In this document: positions 21,698 through 30,436 of the stretch, one piece after another | Position numbering within the stretch: the first letter of the stretch is position 1 | Layout: every line of letters begins with the position of its first letter | Origin: Anaerolineae bacterium | Lineage (GTDB): Bacteria > Chloroflexota > Anaerolineae > Promineifilales > Promineifilaceae | Assembly: GCA_007123775.1 (NCBI GenBank) | Contig: SLGK01000069.1 | Coordinates: 1 to 35,768 of the forward strand | Direction: 5' to 3' | DNA: 35,768 nt | Notes under the pieces: generated by a model | The model's database searches: none | The model's input: the letters and a program-made list of their open reading frames with translations, nothing else | What the model was told of the DNA's origin: nothing | Program-made: the position numbers and the translations under genes

Positions 21698-24266
21698 CCT
21701 CCGCCATTACCGTGACGTCATGCTCGCCGGAAACAAAGAGCCAGGTATCCGGCAGCGTCACCCGGTCCAGAAATTCCGCGCTGGAGGAGGAGGTATACGT
21801 TTCCCCATCCCGGCTGCCGTAGACGCCCTCAACATTACCGGCCAGCAGCAATGTCCCAGCGGGATTGGTGGCAAGCGTCTCAACCGGGTGAAAGCGGCCG
21901 GGATCACGCAGGGGCAGGCCGCAGCGCACGTCGGGTGTCTGCCAGCCGGTTTCACGGCGCGGGTCCAGCCACAACACCCCCGATCGATGGGAGGCGGCTA
22001 CGATACGGCCGTCTAAAAAGCCAATCCCGCGACAGCTGCCGCCGTTCCAGCCCTGGCCGAAATGACGCCAGCCTTCTGGCGGGTCCTCGCCGCCGCGCAG
22101 CTCCCAGCGGAAACAACCGTTACCCGGATCGTTACCGCCGGCAACGGTCGCCCCGGCCCAAAGGAAGGCACGCGGCCCTTCATATTGCACCACAAGCTGG
22201 CGAATGTCCTCACCGCTCAGCCCAATCGGGCGAAACGAACCGGACCGGCCACCGTCGCTAGACAAATAGACGCCGCCCAGATTCTGCGAACTTACAATGA
22301 CGCTGACGCCGCCACGCACGTCAACGGCCGTAGCCACCGCATACAGCCCCCGATCCTGCTCCTGCCGGTCCACAATGATCTGCACCGGACTGCCGCCCGG
22401 TTCCAGCAGCAGTTCATACAGCCCCCTGTCCGTAGCCAGCAGCAGCAGCGGCGTATTGCCGCGCAGCGTCCAGGCCAGGTCGGTCACGGCAAAGGCAAAG
22501 TGGGTCACCACCTGCCAGTTCTCGCCGCAGTCGGCCGCTACGTGAATACGGGAGCCGCCGTCAGCGTCCTTTGTGGCCATCGCCACCAGACCCGCCCGCT
22601 GCGGATGGGGTTCAATAACCATGATCGGCTCCTGGTCAAAGCGGGCAATCGCTTCCCAGCCCTCACCATCATTCATGGAGCGGAAAAGCGTCGCTTCTTC
22701 GGCGGTGCTGCTGGCCGCGTACCAGGTATGCGGTTGGAAATGGTCGGCGGCAATGGTGGTCACGTTTTGAGACGGTGTTTCGTCAACCAGCAGCCGCACC
22801 ACCCGGTCCACCCAGCGCACGCCCGGCTCGGCCAGGGCCACGCTGTAGACGTCCGAGGCCCGCAGCGCCTGGCCAAAGGGCCAGCCGGTGGGACTGACGG
22901 CGGTGGGCAGGGGGGAAATGGTCTGGTACAGTCGGTTCAGCACGCGGGCTTTCACCGCCGCCTGGTCTTCCTCACGACCCACCACAATGCGCGCCATCAC
23001 CCGCACCGTTTTGTAATGTGCCCAGCTTACCTGACAGGTGGTTCCTAACGGGCGGCGCTGGTCCAGGGCGGCCTGAATTTGCTGGCGGACCACTTCGGTC
23101 TGACGCTGGCGCAGGCTCTCGGCACTGATACGGCCGTTGCGCTCATCATCCGGTAGTTGGGGCACAAGCAGAATTTCGGCCGTGCCTGGCACAGCGTGCC
23201 GCCACAGGTCGGCCTGGGTCAAGGCTCTGGCACGGGCCACGCCGCGTGAACTGTTCAAGGCCAGCAGTTCAAAGTCGCGGGCGGTAACGGCCCGCTGCAG
23301 CGAATGCAGCTCTTGCGGCCCACGCGCCAGCGCATTTTGTAGCTCCTCGGCGGCCTGGCCGCCGGTAGCCGGGTGTGGATTGGTCACTTCCAGGCCGGGA
23401 ATGGGGTCTTTGAGGACCGTCAGCGTGTGGGCGTTGACGTTGCCTTCAGGGCCACCCCCGGTACGATACCAGGCGCGAATCTCGCGGCCGGCAGGGGGGA
23501 TAGCGGCCAGGGCAACGGCCGTTTCCGCCAACGCCCCATTCTGCCCCGTCAGCCGGGCGGCCGGGGCGAAAACAATATCGCCGGCAATGCGGTCGGCCAG
23601 GTAGACATACGGGTCCGGGCCGAGATTGGTAAAGTTATCGACCGCTCGCCACAGACGGTAGCTTTTGTTGTTGAACTGGCGGGCCGGGGCCTGCTCGTCC
23701 AATTCATCAGGCAGCGTCTCCACACCAATGAGCAGATCATATTGATCGCCGGTGGGGGCAATAATGGGTGGTCGCCGTACCGTCAGCGACAGGCCAGGCA
23801 GTCCCGTGCCCCGTCCCAACAGTTCCCCTTCGACCTGGGTGGCGTGAAAGGCCAGCACTTCCGCCTCGGTTTCGTCGGCAGCCAGGGTCACGGTCTGGCC
23901 GGTGATAAACAGGGGTGGTTCCGTGCCGCCGCCCGGCCGGCCCACAGTGACGCGGGTGCCACGCGGAATATCCAGCGGCTGTTCGGCGGTGGCCCGGCTA
24001 AAACGCAGGATGACTCTGGCCGCCGCCGGTGGGTGCAGCGTTACGCCCAGCAGCCGCAAAAAAGCAATGTAGGCTTTGTCCGGCAGCCGGTTGAGCCGGT
24101 AGATCATCGTCTCGGTCAGGTAGGCGTACAGTTCCAGCAGAACCACCCCCGGATCGCCGGCCGAGAGGTCATTCCATTCGGGCGCGGTGCGGGCGACGAC
24201 GCGACGGGCTTCGGCCAGCAGTTGGGCAAAGGTGCGGTCATCGAGATTGGGTAGGGGCAATGGCAT
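21678..24266 (-). CDS. gpJ-like baseplate protein with beta-propeller-like C-terminal extension
   Basis: An 862-aa protein. Residues 1 to about 500 match putative baseplate assembly proteins of the gpJ/Afp11 type: NLDDRTFAQLLAEARRV, GDPGVVLLELYAYLTETMIY, and SLQRAVTARDFELLAL in the middle. Residues about 500-850 are a separate module with repeated SMNDGEGWE, VAADCGENWQ, SSDGGRSGS and GSRDGETY motifs (Asp-box/BNR-like S.DGG..W), each followed by hydrophobic strands. That is the pattern of a sialidase/VPS10-type beta-propeller. Ordinary gpJ proteins end where the propeller begins. Its start shares one base with the stop of the gp25-like gene. In the particle it would form the baseplate wedge, with the propeller probably displayed outside. 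Confidence 0.9.
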   Translation of the reverse strand: MPLPLPNLDDRTFAQLLAEARRVVARTAPEWNDLSAGDPGVVLLELYAYLTETMIYRLNRLPDKAYIAFLRLLGVTLHPPAAARVILRFSRATAEQPLDIPRGTRVTVGRPGGGTEPPLFITGQTVTLAADETEAEVLAFHATQVEGELLGRGTGLPGLSLTVRRPPIIAPTGDQYDLLIGVETLPDELDEQAPARQFNNKSYRLWRAVDNFTNLGPDPYVYLADRIAGDIVFAPAARLTGQNGALAETAVALAAIPPAGREIRAWYRTGGGPEGNVNAHTLTVLKDPIPGLEVTNPHPATGGQAAEELQNALARGPQELHSLQRAVTARDFELLALNSSRGVARARALTQADLWRHAVPGTAEILLVPQLPDDERNGRISAESLRQRQTEVVRQQIQAALDQRRPLGTTCQVSWAHYKTVRVMARIVVGREEDQAAVKARVLNRLYQTISPLPTAVSPTGWPFGQALRASDVYSVALAEPGVRWVDRVVRLLVDETPSQNVTTIAADHFQPHTWYAASSTAEEATLFRSMNDGEGWEAIARFDQEPIMVIEPHPQRAGLVAMATKDADGGSRIHVAADCGENWQVVTHFAFAVTDLAWTLRGNTPLLLLATDRGLYELLLEPGGSPVQIIVDRQEQDRGLYAVATAVDVRGGVSVIVSSQNLGGVYLSSDGGRSGSFRPIGLSGEDIRQLVVQYEGPRAFLWAGATVAGGNDPGNGCFRWELRGGEDPPEGWRHFGQGWNGGSCRGIGFLDGRIVAASHRSGVLWLDPRRETGWQTPDVRCGLPLRDPGRFHPVETLATNPAGTLLLAGNVEGVYGSRDGETYTSSSSAEFLDRVTLPDTWLFVSGEHDVTVMAEGDDEAS

Positions 24267-24697
24267 TAGCTTTCTTCTCCGCTCAAGTCTAAGGAAAATT
24301 GTAGTTGTTCGGTGCGCTGGCTGGCCCGAACCCGGTATTCCAGACTGATGTCTAGCAGTTCCGGCCGTTCCGGGTTGCGTCCGGCGTCCAGCGACAAGAT
24401 GTCAATACGCGGTTCCCAGCGGGCCAGGGCGCGGCGGGTGTAATGGATGGCCAGGCCGGCGGTGGTGTCGTCGTTGGGCGCAAAGAGGAGGCGGTGTATG
24501 TGGCAGCCGTAGGTGGGTCGCATGACGCGCTCGCCGGGAATGGTGGAAAGCAAGAGCAGAATTGACTGGCGCACCGACTCATCGCCCGCTACCAGGGCAA
24601 TGGAGCCGCGCGGGGTCAGGCTCAGCCCGCTGTGGCTTTCACCCCGGTCAAGGTCGGGATGGACAAAGCGCCAGGCGCGGAAGCGACCTTTAGCCAT
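24266..24697 (-). CDS. gp25-like baseplate protein
   Basis: A 143-aa protein of the GPW/gp25 family (Afp9 position). SIALVAGDESVRQSILLLLS, then TIPGERVMRPTYG and IHRLLF, are the family core, followed by ALARWEPRIDI near the C-terminus. gp25 links the baseplate hub to the sheath in T4-like systems. The ATG shares one base with the stop of the preceding PAAR-like gene, and its own stop shares one base with the next start. Confidence 0.9.
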   Translation of the reverse strand: MAKGRFRAWRFVHPDLDRGESHSGLSLTPRGSIALVAGDESVRQSILLLLSTIPGERVMRPTYGCHIHRLLFAPNDDTTAGLAIHYTRRALARWEPRIDILSLDAGRNPERPELLDISLEYRVRASQRTEQLQFSLDLSGEES

Positions 24698-25044
24698 CAG
24701 TTACCCGCTCCTTCGGCCACAAAATCCTGGCCGGGATCGGCCACGACGTATTTGACGGTGCCCGGCGGGGTGCCGTCGGTCAGGCCGGTAATGGTATCGA
24801 GGCAAATGGAACGGCCGTCTATCCGAATCCAGTCAGAATAGCCGGCCTGCACGGGCAGGGTAGCAGTGCAGGGCTTGATGGTGGCCCCCACGTTAGGGCA
24901 GCCCTTGATCGGCCGCCCTTCGGGATCATTGTCTACCAGCAGGCGACGGCCGTTGACCGTGACCCAGTTCTGGCCGGGTGTAATGCCCACGACCCCGTTA
25001 ACGTGTTTGCAAATTATCTTGGCGTCCTCGGTCAATAATTTCAT
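24697..25044 (-). CDS. PAAR-like spike tip protein
   Basis: A 115-aa protein with MKLLTEDAKIICKHVNGVVG and then KGCPNVGATIKPC and RSICLDTITGLTDGTPPGTV. Four Cys and one His are placed to bind a metal, and the beta-rich PAAR-like pattern fits the tip that caps the VgrG-type spike (Afp10 position). It directly follows the spike gene with no gap. The full Pro-Ala-Ala-Arg motif is absent, so the call rests on position, size and the Cys/Gly pattern. Confidence 0.7.
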   Translation of the reverse strand: MKLLTEDAKIICKHVNGVVGITPGQNWVTVNGRRLLVDNDPEGRPIKGCPNVGATIKPCTATLPVQAGYSDWIRIDGRSICLDTITGLTDGTPPGTVKYVVADPGQDFVAEGAGN

Positions 25045-26565
25045 TTATCCTTGTTGAAAATCAATCGTCTGCCCGCGAATGGTGATGGCCTGGCCGGGCG
25101 CCTCAATTTCCAGACTGGTGGCGGCGTGCAGGCGAACCCGATCGGGCGTTAGCTCCACGACGCTGCCGCCGCTGTTTTCCAGGCGAATGACGTGGCCGGT
25201 GTCGTCCAACTGCACCCGCTGGCCGCCCGGCGTCTGGAGCGTGTAGCGGCGGGCCTGGCCCTCTTCGACGCCGCTGTCGGCCGGGCCGTCCATGCCGTAG
25301 AAGCCACCCAAGACAATGCCCCGGCCGGGATCGCCGTGATCCAGCAGGGCCAATACCTGGTCGCCCACGTCGGGCAGGATGGTCAGCCCTTTGTTGCGGC
25401 CGGCCCCAATGGACAATACGGCCAGCCAGTCGGTCTCAACGTCGCCGTAGGTGGGCAGCGTCAGGCGCACCCGGCCGATATTCTCCGGATCGCTAATCTG
25501 GGAAACGACGCCCAGAGTGACGCCGGCCGCCTGAGGACGCGGCGGGGCAGGCGGGGGCAGGGTAGACAGTTCGGTGACATAACCCAATGTGCCGTCAATG
25601 CGGTGGGTGACGTCGGTGAGAATATAACGGCCGTTGACCGCTTCGGCCAGACCGCTAACTTCAATTGGTTTTCCGGGCCGCAAGGCGGGATCACCCGCGG
25701 CCACGCCCCACAAGCTGACTTCGGCCGCGCTGCGCCGGTCCAGTTCAGCCTGGGCCAGGGCAGTCGCCTGGTCGTCGTCGGCCGCGCTTTCGTCCAGCAG
25801 CAGGCGCAGGCCGTCACCGTTCATCGCAATTGGCAGCACGGCCGCGGCCACATCACGGCCGCGGCGCGGGTTGTCAACCCGGCCGCTGTTGGTCTCGACG
25901 CGCAGGGGATTCCAGCCAACGGCCGTTACCTCACGGCAGGCGGCATCCCCGTTGAGCGTCACGCGGGCTTCCAGCAGCGAATCGCCCAGCAGCAGCGGCA
26001 GCGCCTCGCCCAGACCGGAGAGGGTCAGCAGATGGAGCGTCTCATCCTGCAAAATAAAATAAAAGCCGTAGCGGCGCGTCGTCTGGGTGAGCAGGTCGAG
26101 GTCGGTCTGGTTGTGCTGGAAGAGGCGCATGAGCAGCGGCCCCCGCTCATCGGCCTCCACGCGCAGGCCAAGCGGGGCGACCAGCTCAAAGGCCAGGTCG
26201 CGTAAATCAACCTGGACGTGAGCGCGGGCCGTCTGCCGCTGGCGCAGTTGGTGCAGTTTGTCGTAGCCACGGACCCGAATTTCGCGGCCGCCGTTAGGGG
26301 TGTAGACATGCTCAACGGCCGTTACCGCACCCGTAAACAAGGGAGTGTTGGCTTCCTGGACCATAATCTGCAAAGCCACACCCGGCGTGAGGCGGTCAGT
26401 TATTGCCAGCGGACCAGGCGGGTCCACGAAAACTACTTCGCATAGCGCGGGCAGGGAAAGGCACTGGCGTACGCGCACCTCATTCAGCCCCAGCAAATCG
26501 GCGGGGGGTAGGGGGCGGCCGTCGGCTTCGATAGTCAGTTGTGGTATGTGGTAAACGGCGTGCAT
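25045..26565 (-). CDS. VgrG/gpD-like spike protein
   Basis: A 506-aa protein starting MHAVYHIPQLTIEADGRPLP. The frame extends to 26748, but those 61 residues overlap the LysM gene and do not resemble the family, so 26565 is preferred. Residues 1 to about 330 are gpD/VgrG-like (DLLTQTTRRYGFYFILQDET, ADDDQATALAQAELDRR). Residues about 350-430 form the gp5-type OB fold (GVVSQISDPENIGRVRLTLP, then LAVLSIGAGRNKGL and VGDQVLALLDHGDPGRGIVL). The C-terminal beta-helical needle follows (LENSGGSVVELTPDRVRLHA). This is the Afp8 equivalent, the trimeric central spike. No effector domain is fused. Confidence 0.9.
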   Translation of the reverse strand: MHAVYHIPQLTIEADGRPLPPADLLGLNEVRVRQCLSLPALCEVVFVDPPGPLAITDRLTPGVALQIMVQEANTPLFTGAVTAVEHVYTPNGGREIRVRGYDKLHQLRQRQTARAHVQVDLRDLAFELVAPLGLRVEADERGPLLMRLFQHNQTDLDLLTQTTRRYGFYFILQDETLHLLTLSGLGEALPLLLGDSLLEARVTLNGDAACREVTAVGWNPLRVETNSGRVDNPRRGRDVAAAVLPIAMNGDGLRLLLDESAADDDQATALAQAELDRRSAAEVSLWGVAAGDPALRPGKPIEVSGLAEAVNGRYILTDVTHRIDGTLGYVTELSTLPPPAPPRPQAAGVTLGVVSQISDPENIGRVRLTLPTYGDVETDWLAVLSIGAGRNKGLTILPDVGDQVLALLDHGDPGRGIVLGGFYGMDGPADSGVEEGQARRYTLQTPGGQRVQLDDTGHVIRLENSGGSVVELTPDRVRLHAATSLEIEAPGQAITIRGQTIDFQQG

Positions 26566-26596
26566 CTTATACCAACTCTGGTTCAGTCCAGGTGCG

Positions 26597-27400
26597 TCAG
26601 TCTCGGCGCAGCGCGGGCGGAATACGCAGCAGCGTGCCGGAGACAATATGGAGCGGATCGGCCACGCTGTTGATGATAGCCAGCAGCCGCCACAAGGCCG
26701 GATCGCCAAAATAACGGTAGGCAAGCTGGTCCAGCCGTTCTCCCTCAATATTAGGGGGGGCGGCTGACCCGTCTGTTTCTTCTGACTGGTCGCCTGTTGT
26801 CGTCGGGCTGGGGCCGCCGACTATCTGGTGAACGTCCCAATCGTCGCCGGGTATTCCCCATTCTGCGAGCCAATCGGCGGGTAGGGGCGGCACGGCCGTA
26901 TCGCCCGGCTGCTCACCCGCTTCCAGTATGGTGGGATCGTTGACGCGCAGCAGCCGCAGCCGCAGCCAGGAGCGCTGGGGCGCACCGGCGGCGTTGAACT
27001 GTTCCAATCGTTCGGCAACGGCCGTAATCACGCCGGGCACGTCCCACGCCTTGCCCCAGAGAAAACGAACCTGGGGCGTTTGCTGACCAGGCCACTGCCG
27101 GCCCTGACGGTTGCTGTTTTCGGCCAGCCGCCAGAGCGGGGTGGTCAGCTCACGCACGTCTTCGCCAGTGATGGACGATCCGGCCAGCGACACGTCAAAC
27201 AGTAAATCAAGCTGGAGTTCGGTGCGGCCGCCGCCGGTATGCAGCAGCGGGTCATCGCTCAGGCCCGCCCCGCTGAGCCAGCCGCCAATAGACTGGCGGG
27301 GCTGCAGGCCGGCCGTGCGTCGCACCAACAGCGTTTCGGGGTTGAGCAGGCAGCCGAGTCGTTCGTTGCTGCCTTCAATCAGGAAGACGACCCGTTCCAT
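26597..27400 (-). CDS. LysM-domain tube/spike adaptor protein
   Basis: A 267-aa protein, Afp7-like. The N-terminal half (MERVVFLIEGSNERLGCLLN, RTELQLDLLFDV) is the CIS tube-adaptor domain. The C-terminus is a LysM/gp53-like domain: GERLDQLAYRYFGDPALWRL, then LAIINSV and SGTLLRIPP. Such proteins join the inner tube to the spike hub in contractile injection systems. Its ATG lies 22 nt inside the end of the proline-rich gene, and it precedes the spike gene, as in Afp and PVC loci. Confidence 0.9.
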   Translation of the reverse strand: MERVVFLIEGSNERLGCLLNPETLLVRRTAGLQPRQSIGGWLSGAGLSDDPLLHTGGGRTELQLDLLFDVSLAGSSITGEDVRELTTPLWRLAENSNRQGRQWPGQQTPQVRFLWGKAWDVPGVITAVAERLEQFNAAGAPQRSWLRLRLLRVNDPTILEAGEQPGDTAVPPLPADWLAEWGIPGDDWDVHQIVGGPSPTTTGDQSEETDGSAAPPNIEGERLDQLAYRYFGDPALWRLLAIINSVADPLHIVSGTLLRIPPALRRD

Positions 27401-28656
27401 GCTTCACCTTCTTGTTCTTGCGTCAGGCGGTGCCAACGTTGCCAGCGACGGCGCGATTGCTCCCACTCGTTGGTGGTGGGGGTGATGTCGTCGGGCAAGT
27501 CGGGCCAGTAGTCAGCCGTTACCGTGGGCGGGAACGGCGGCGGACCGACGACCGAAGACGATGGACGGTCTGGCCAGGCCGGGCCGCGTGCCGGGTTCGG
27601 TGTACCTCCTGTCTCCCGTTGGGGCTGGCTTGTAGCGCTGGTCGAGCGCCTGGGCCTAAACGCCGCTGGCCAGGTGGGGTCTGCTCGCGGCGGTGTGGGC
27701 AGGTTGGGCCAGCGTGGGCGGGCGGGCTTAAGTGGGGGCATCTGCTCCGGAAAGGGCGGGGCTGGCCGGGATTGTGGTGGGTCAGGCAGGTCGGCCGGTT
27801 GCCCGGTTGCCAGGTCGACGGGCTTGGCGTGATGGCTTGCTTCGGATTCATGCCAGGCTGGGGTCGGTCTGGTGGTAGCCGAGGGTCGGTCGGGGAAAGA
27901 TGGGGTGGGGGGATGGGTAACGGCCGTTTCCAACACCGCCTCCCTATTGTCTGCGGCCGCCCGCTGTGGCTCAAGCGTCGGCCGCGACGGGAAGGAGGGC
28001 GTCACCGCTGCCGGCTGGGTCGCTTCGGCAAAGGCTGGCGGAGCGGACGGATCGCCGTCGGGCCGGGCCAGAAAGCGCAGGCGCGACCGCTGGCGCTCTG
28101 GCGGCGCGGCCGCCGGAAAATCAGCGCGTGGCGGGGGCGCAGCCGCCATAGGATCGGCGGCTTCTGCCGGGGTTGGCGCGACCGGCTGTTCTGGCTGTTC
28201 GGGCCAGCGAAAGCGAAGGGGTCGGGTGCGGGTGCGGCGTGGCGGGAATGAGGGCAACGGCCGTTTAGGAGGGCTGGCCAGTTGTGCGACGGGCAGGGCA
28301 GTGGCCTTTTTCGCTGCCTCCGCTCCCCTGTCAGCGGGCCGGGCCGAATCGCTTGCCGTCGGCTGCTCAGCCGCCACCGCCTGCAGCTCTTCTAGCTTTA
28401 GTCCCTCTACGCGGGCCAGCCAGTCAGCGGGCGGTTCGTCGGCCGGTAGGCGAGCCAGCCAGTGGGCTGGCGGGCCACCGGGCGGCGGGCTGTCGTCGGT
28501 TGGGACGTCGGCTGGCTCTTGATGCTGCTCTGGGGAAACGGCCGTAGCAGACGGCGCTACGCGCTCAGCCAGAACCAGGAGCAGCCGGCTCCCTTGCGCC
28601 AAACCACGGCGCAAACCCTTGCGCCAACCAGATGTCCAATCGTCCCAAATGCTCAC
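27379..28656 (-). CDS. Proline-rich, probably disordered eCIS-cluster protein
   Basis: A 425-aa protein, very rich in Pro, Ala, Arg and Trp between residues about 40 and 390, and almost certainly disordered there. A short motif of the form [FW]P-x-R-P-[ST] recurs: SFPSRPT, SFPDRPS and AWPDRPS, with the variants SFPPRRT and PFPEQMP. The two ends differ: an N-terminal amphipathic segment (SIWDDWTSGWRKGLRRGL) and a C-terminal charged helix (NEWEQSRRRWQRWHRL). It starts 2 nt after the tube gene stop and overlaps the LysM gene by 22 nt, so it is an integral member of the operon. I do not recognise a family. Possible roles are a length determinant, a tube-lumen cargo or loading factor, or a baseplate linker. 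Long plus-strand ORFs over it are GC-driven shadows. Confidence 0.75.
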   Translation of the reverse strand: MSIWDDWTSGWRKGLRRGLAQGSRLLLVLAERVAPSATAVSPEQHQEPADVPTDDSPPPGGPPAHWLARLPADEPPADWLARVEGLKLEELQAVAAEQPTASDSARPADRGAEAAKKATALPVAQLASPPKRPLPSFPPRRTRTRPLRFRWPEQPEQPVAPTPAEAADPMAAAPPPRADFPAAAPPERQRSRLRFLARPDGDPSAPPAFAEATQPAAVTPSFPSRPTLEPQRAAADNREAVLETAVTHPPTPSFPDRPSATTRPTPAWHESEASHHAKPVDLATGQPADLPDPPQSRPAPPFPEQMPPLKPARPRWPNLPTPPRADPTWPAAFRPRRSTSATSQPQRETGGTPNPARGPAWPDRPSSSVVGPPPFPPTVTADYWPDLPDDITPTTNEWEQSRRRWQRWHRLTQEQEGEAWNGSSS

Positions 28657-28658
28657 GA

Positions 28659-29090
28659 TCAGGCACGCTCCAACGAGTCAAAGACCAGCGTCAGGCTCTC
28701 AATGGCGATTTCCCGGTTCATGGCGTCCAGCGGTGCGCCGTGCCATTCAGAGGGCCACGCCTCGAACAGGTTCCAGCGGGTGACTTCACCGCTGCCTTCG
28801 CTGTCCAGCATAATAATGGAAACGTTACGCCGTTCGGCCTGGCCGCGAACGGCCGTTAGCATCCAGTCCCACAGCTCACGCGAAGCAGTCAGCCCGTAGC
28901 GCAGCGTCACGCTGGCGTAATCGACCGGGCCGGGAATGTGGCGTACCACCTGATTATTGCCCCCTTCCCGGTAGCGAATCACTTCGACGCGCACGCCCAG
29001 GCCCTCACAGGCGGTGAAGTGCCCTTCAGTTAAGCCGGCAATTTCCAACTTGAAATTATATGCCCGATAAGGATCAGTTCCATTGGCCAT
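28659..29090 (-). CDS. Inner tube protein of the contractile injection system
   Basis: A 143-aa protein of the T4 gp19/Afp1-Afp5 tube family: DPYRAYNFKLEIAGLTEGHF, then CEGLGV, the YREGGNNQVVRHIPG loop, YGLTASRELWDWM, and a C-terminal ESLTLVFDSLERA strand. Hexameric rings of such proteins stack into the tube that is driven into targets. A perfect AGGAGG lies 7 nt before the ATG, overlapping the sheath stop, which fits the need for many copies. Only one tube gene is present, where Afp-type loci often have two. Confidence 0.93.
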   Translation of the reverse strand: MANGTDPYRAYNFKLEIAGLTEGHFTACEGLGVRVEVIRYREGGNNQVVRHIPGPVDYASVTLRYGLTASRELWDWMLTAVRGQAERRNVSIIMLDSEGSGEVTRWNLFEAWPSEWHGAPLDAMNREIAIESLTLVFDSLERA

Positions 29091-29092
29091 TG

Positions 29093-30325
29093 TTAACCTC
29101 CTTGCACCTCAACATCTGTGCCGCCGCTGTATTGGCTGATACGGAAAACGATAAATTCGGCCGGCTTGACCGGGGCAATACCGATCAGCGTTGTCACAAT
29201 ACCGGCGTCAATGTTTTCCGGGGGATTGGTTTCGCTGTCACATTTCACAAAGAAGGCTTCTTCGGGCGACTGCCCCATAAGCGCCCCTTCGCGCCACAGC
29301 CGGGTGAGAAAGGCGCCAATGTCCCGCCGGATTGCTTTCCACAGTGGGGTGTGGTTTGGTTCAAAAACAATCCAGCGCGTGCTGAGGGCAATCGACTCCT
29401 CGATCATGCAGAAAAGACGGCGCACGTTGAGGTAGCGCCACTCGCTGCTGCCGCTGGCAATGGTACGCGCTCCCCAAACCCGAATCCCCTCAGTGGCAAA
29501 AAAGCGGATGCAATTGACCCCGTTCTGGTTGAGTTCACCCTGCTCGGCGCGGGTCAGATGGTAGGTCAGATTGAGCGCGCCGCGCACGATTTCGTTGGCC
29601 GGGGCCTTGTGGACGCCGCGCGTGGCGTCGGACCGTGCCCAGATACCGGCCAGGTGGCCGGAGGGAGGCACGTTGACAATCTCTTCAGGGGCAAAGGGAT
29701 CGCGCACGACCAGCCAGGGGAAATAAAAGGCACCGTAGCCGCCGTCTGACTGGCGCGGGCGCAAACCACCACCGGCCGGGGCTTCGCCTTCGGCCCCGTC
29801 ACCTTCCTCTTTTTCTTCTTTGCTGCTGCGCCGGGCCGGTGTCGAGGCCACCTGGGTTAACTGGCTGATAGCGGGTACGTTCTCCGGCGCATCCAGAATG
29901 GCCACCCGGTCTTTTAGCCGCTCGCAGTGGGAGATGATAGCATCGTAGGCAGCGGCGTCGGTGTAGCCGGGTGCGGCCACAATGGCCACCTCATCGACCT
30001 GTTCCAGCACGTCCAGGCCGGTACGTTTACGCCCGCCGCCGCTGATGGGCTGGCCCCGACCGACGTTAACCACGTAACAGCGGCTGCCCCCGTTCTGGAA
30101 AAAGCCAAAAACGGCGTGGGAGAGAGGGGTGCTACGACTATTTTCGGGGGCAAATTCGCGGGTGAATTGGGACCAGTTGTTGATAGCGATGGCCTCGTTG
30201 ACGTGGGCCCTGGCATCAGGGGCTTCGCCGACAAAGCCAACCGTGCTGGTTCCCACCGCCTGGATAGGGCGAGCGCCGCCGGACACCTCCTCTATGTAGA
30301 TATCTGGAGCCAGATAAGTTACCAT
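29093..30325 (-). CDS. Contractile sheath protein
   Basis: A 410-aa protein with the hallmarks of tail sheath proteins: the N-terminal YLAPDIYIEEVSGGARPI strand that threads between subunits, VGTSTVGFVGEAP, GGSRCYVVNVG, and the C-terminal domain GVNCIRFFATEGIRVWGART with RRLFCMIEESI and a final QYSGG. An unusual acidic/basic low-complexity insert (SSKEEKEEGDGAEGEAP, residues about 160-195) probably forms a surface loop. AAGGAGA precedes the ATG. It is the only sheath gene in the cluster, where Afp and PVC loci have three. Contraction of this protein powers injection. Confidence 0.94.
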   Translation of the reverse strand: MVTYLAPDIYIEEVSGGARPIQAVGTSTVGFVGEAPDARAHVNEAIAINNWSQFTREFAPENSRSTPLSHAVFGFFQNGGSRCYVVNVGRGQPISGGGRKRTGLDVLEQVDEVAIVAAPGYTDAAAYDAIISHCERLKDRVAILDAPENVPAISQLTQVASTPARRSSKEEKEEGDGAEGEAPAGGGLRPRQSDGGYGAFYFPWLVVRDPFAPEEIVNVPPSGHLAGIWARSDATRGVHKAPANEIVRGALNLTYHLTRAEQGELNQNGVNCIRFFATEGIRVWGARTIASGSSEWRYLNVRRLFCMIEESIALSTRWIVFEPNHTPLWKAIRRDIGAFLTRLWREGALMGQSPEEAFFVKCDSETNPPENIDAGIVTTLIGIAPVKPAEFIVFRISQYSGGTDVEVQGG

Positions 30326-30436
30326 GATTGTCTCCTTATGGTGTAAACATGGATAAAAAAGGGCTAGAAAGACAACAAAAGTCTTGCACTTCTGCTGTCT
30401 GGCAACTGTATAACGTTTGCGTCAAATAGGCTGGTG
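30326..30436. other. Gap between cap protein and sheath genes
   Basis: A 111-bp AT-richer gap, the largest inside the injection-system cluster. A short stem AAGAC/GTCTT lies near 30369-30385, with TTTTTTA following on the minus strand, perhaps a weak attenuator after the cap gene. No promoter for the sheath could be defined. Confidence 0.35.

Noticed and set aside
22062-24254. Two long plus-strand ORFs (22062-23048 and 23373-24254)
   Set aside because: They are shadows of the gpJ-like baseplate gene on the minus strand; GC-rich codon bias keeps the opposite frame open.
25192-26205. 337-codon plus-strand ORF
   Set aside because: It is antisense to the well-supported spike protein and shows no domain of its own.
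26566-26748. N-terminal extension of the spike protein
   Set aside because: The 61 extra residues overlap the LysM gene and are the out-of-frame translation of it. The family sequence begins at 26565.
27412-28522. Overlapping Gly/Arg-rich plus-strand ORFs
   Set aside because: They are low-complexity shadows of the proline-rich gene, whose minus-strand start and stop fit the operon.
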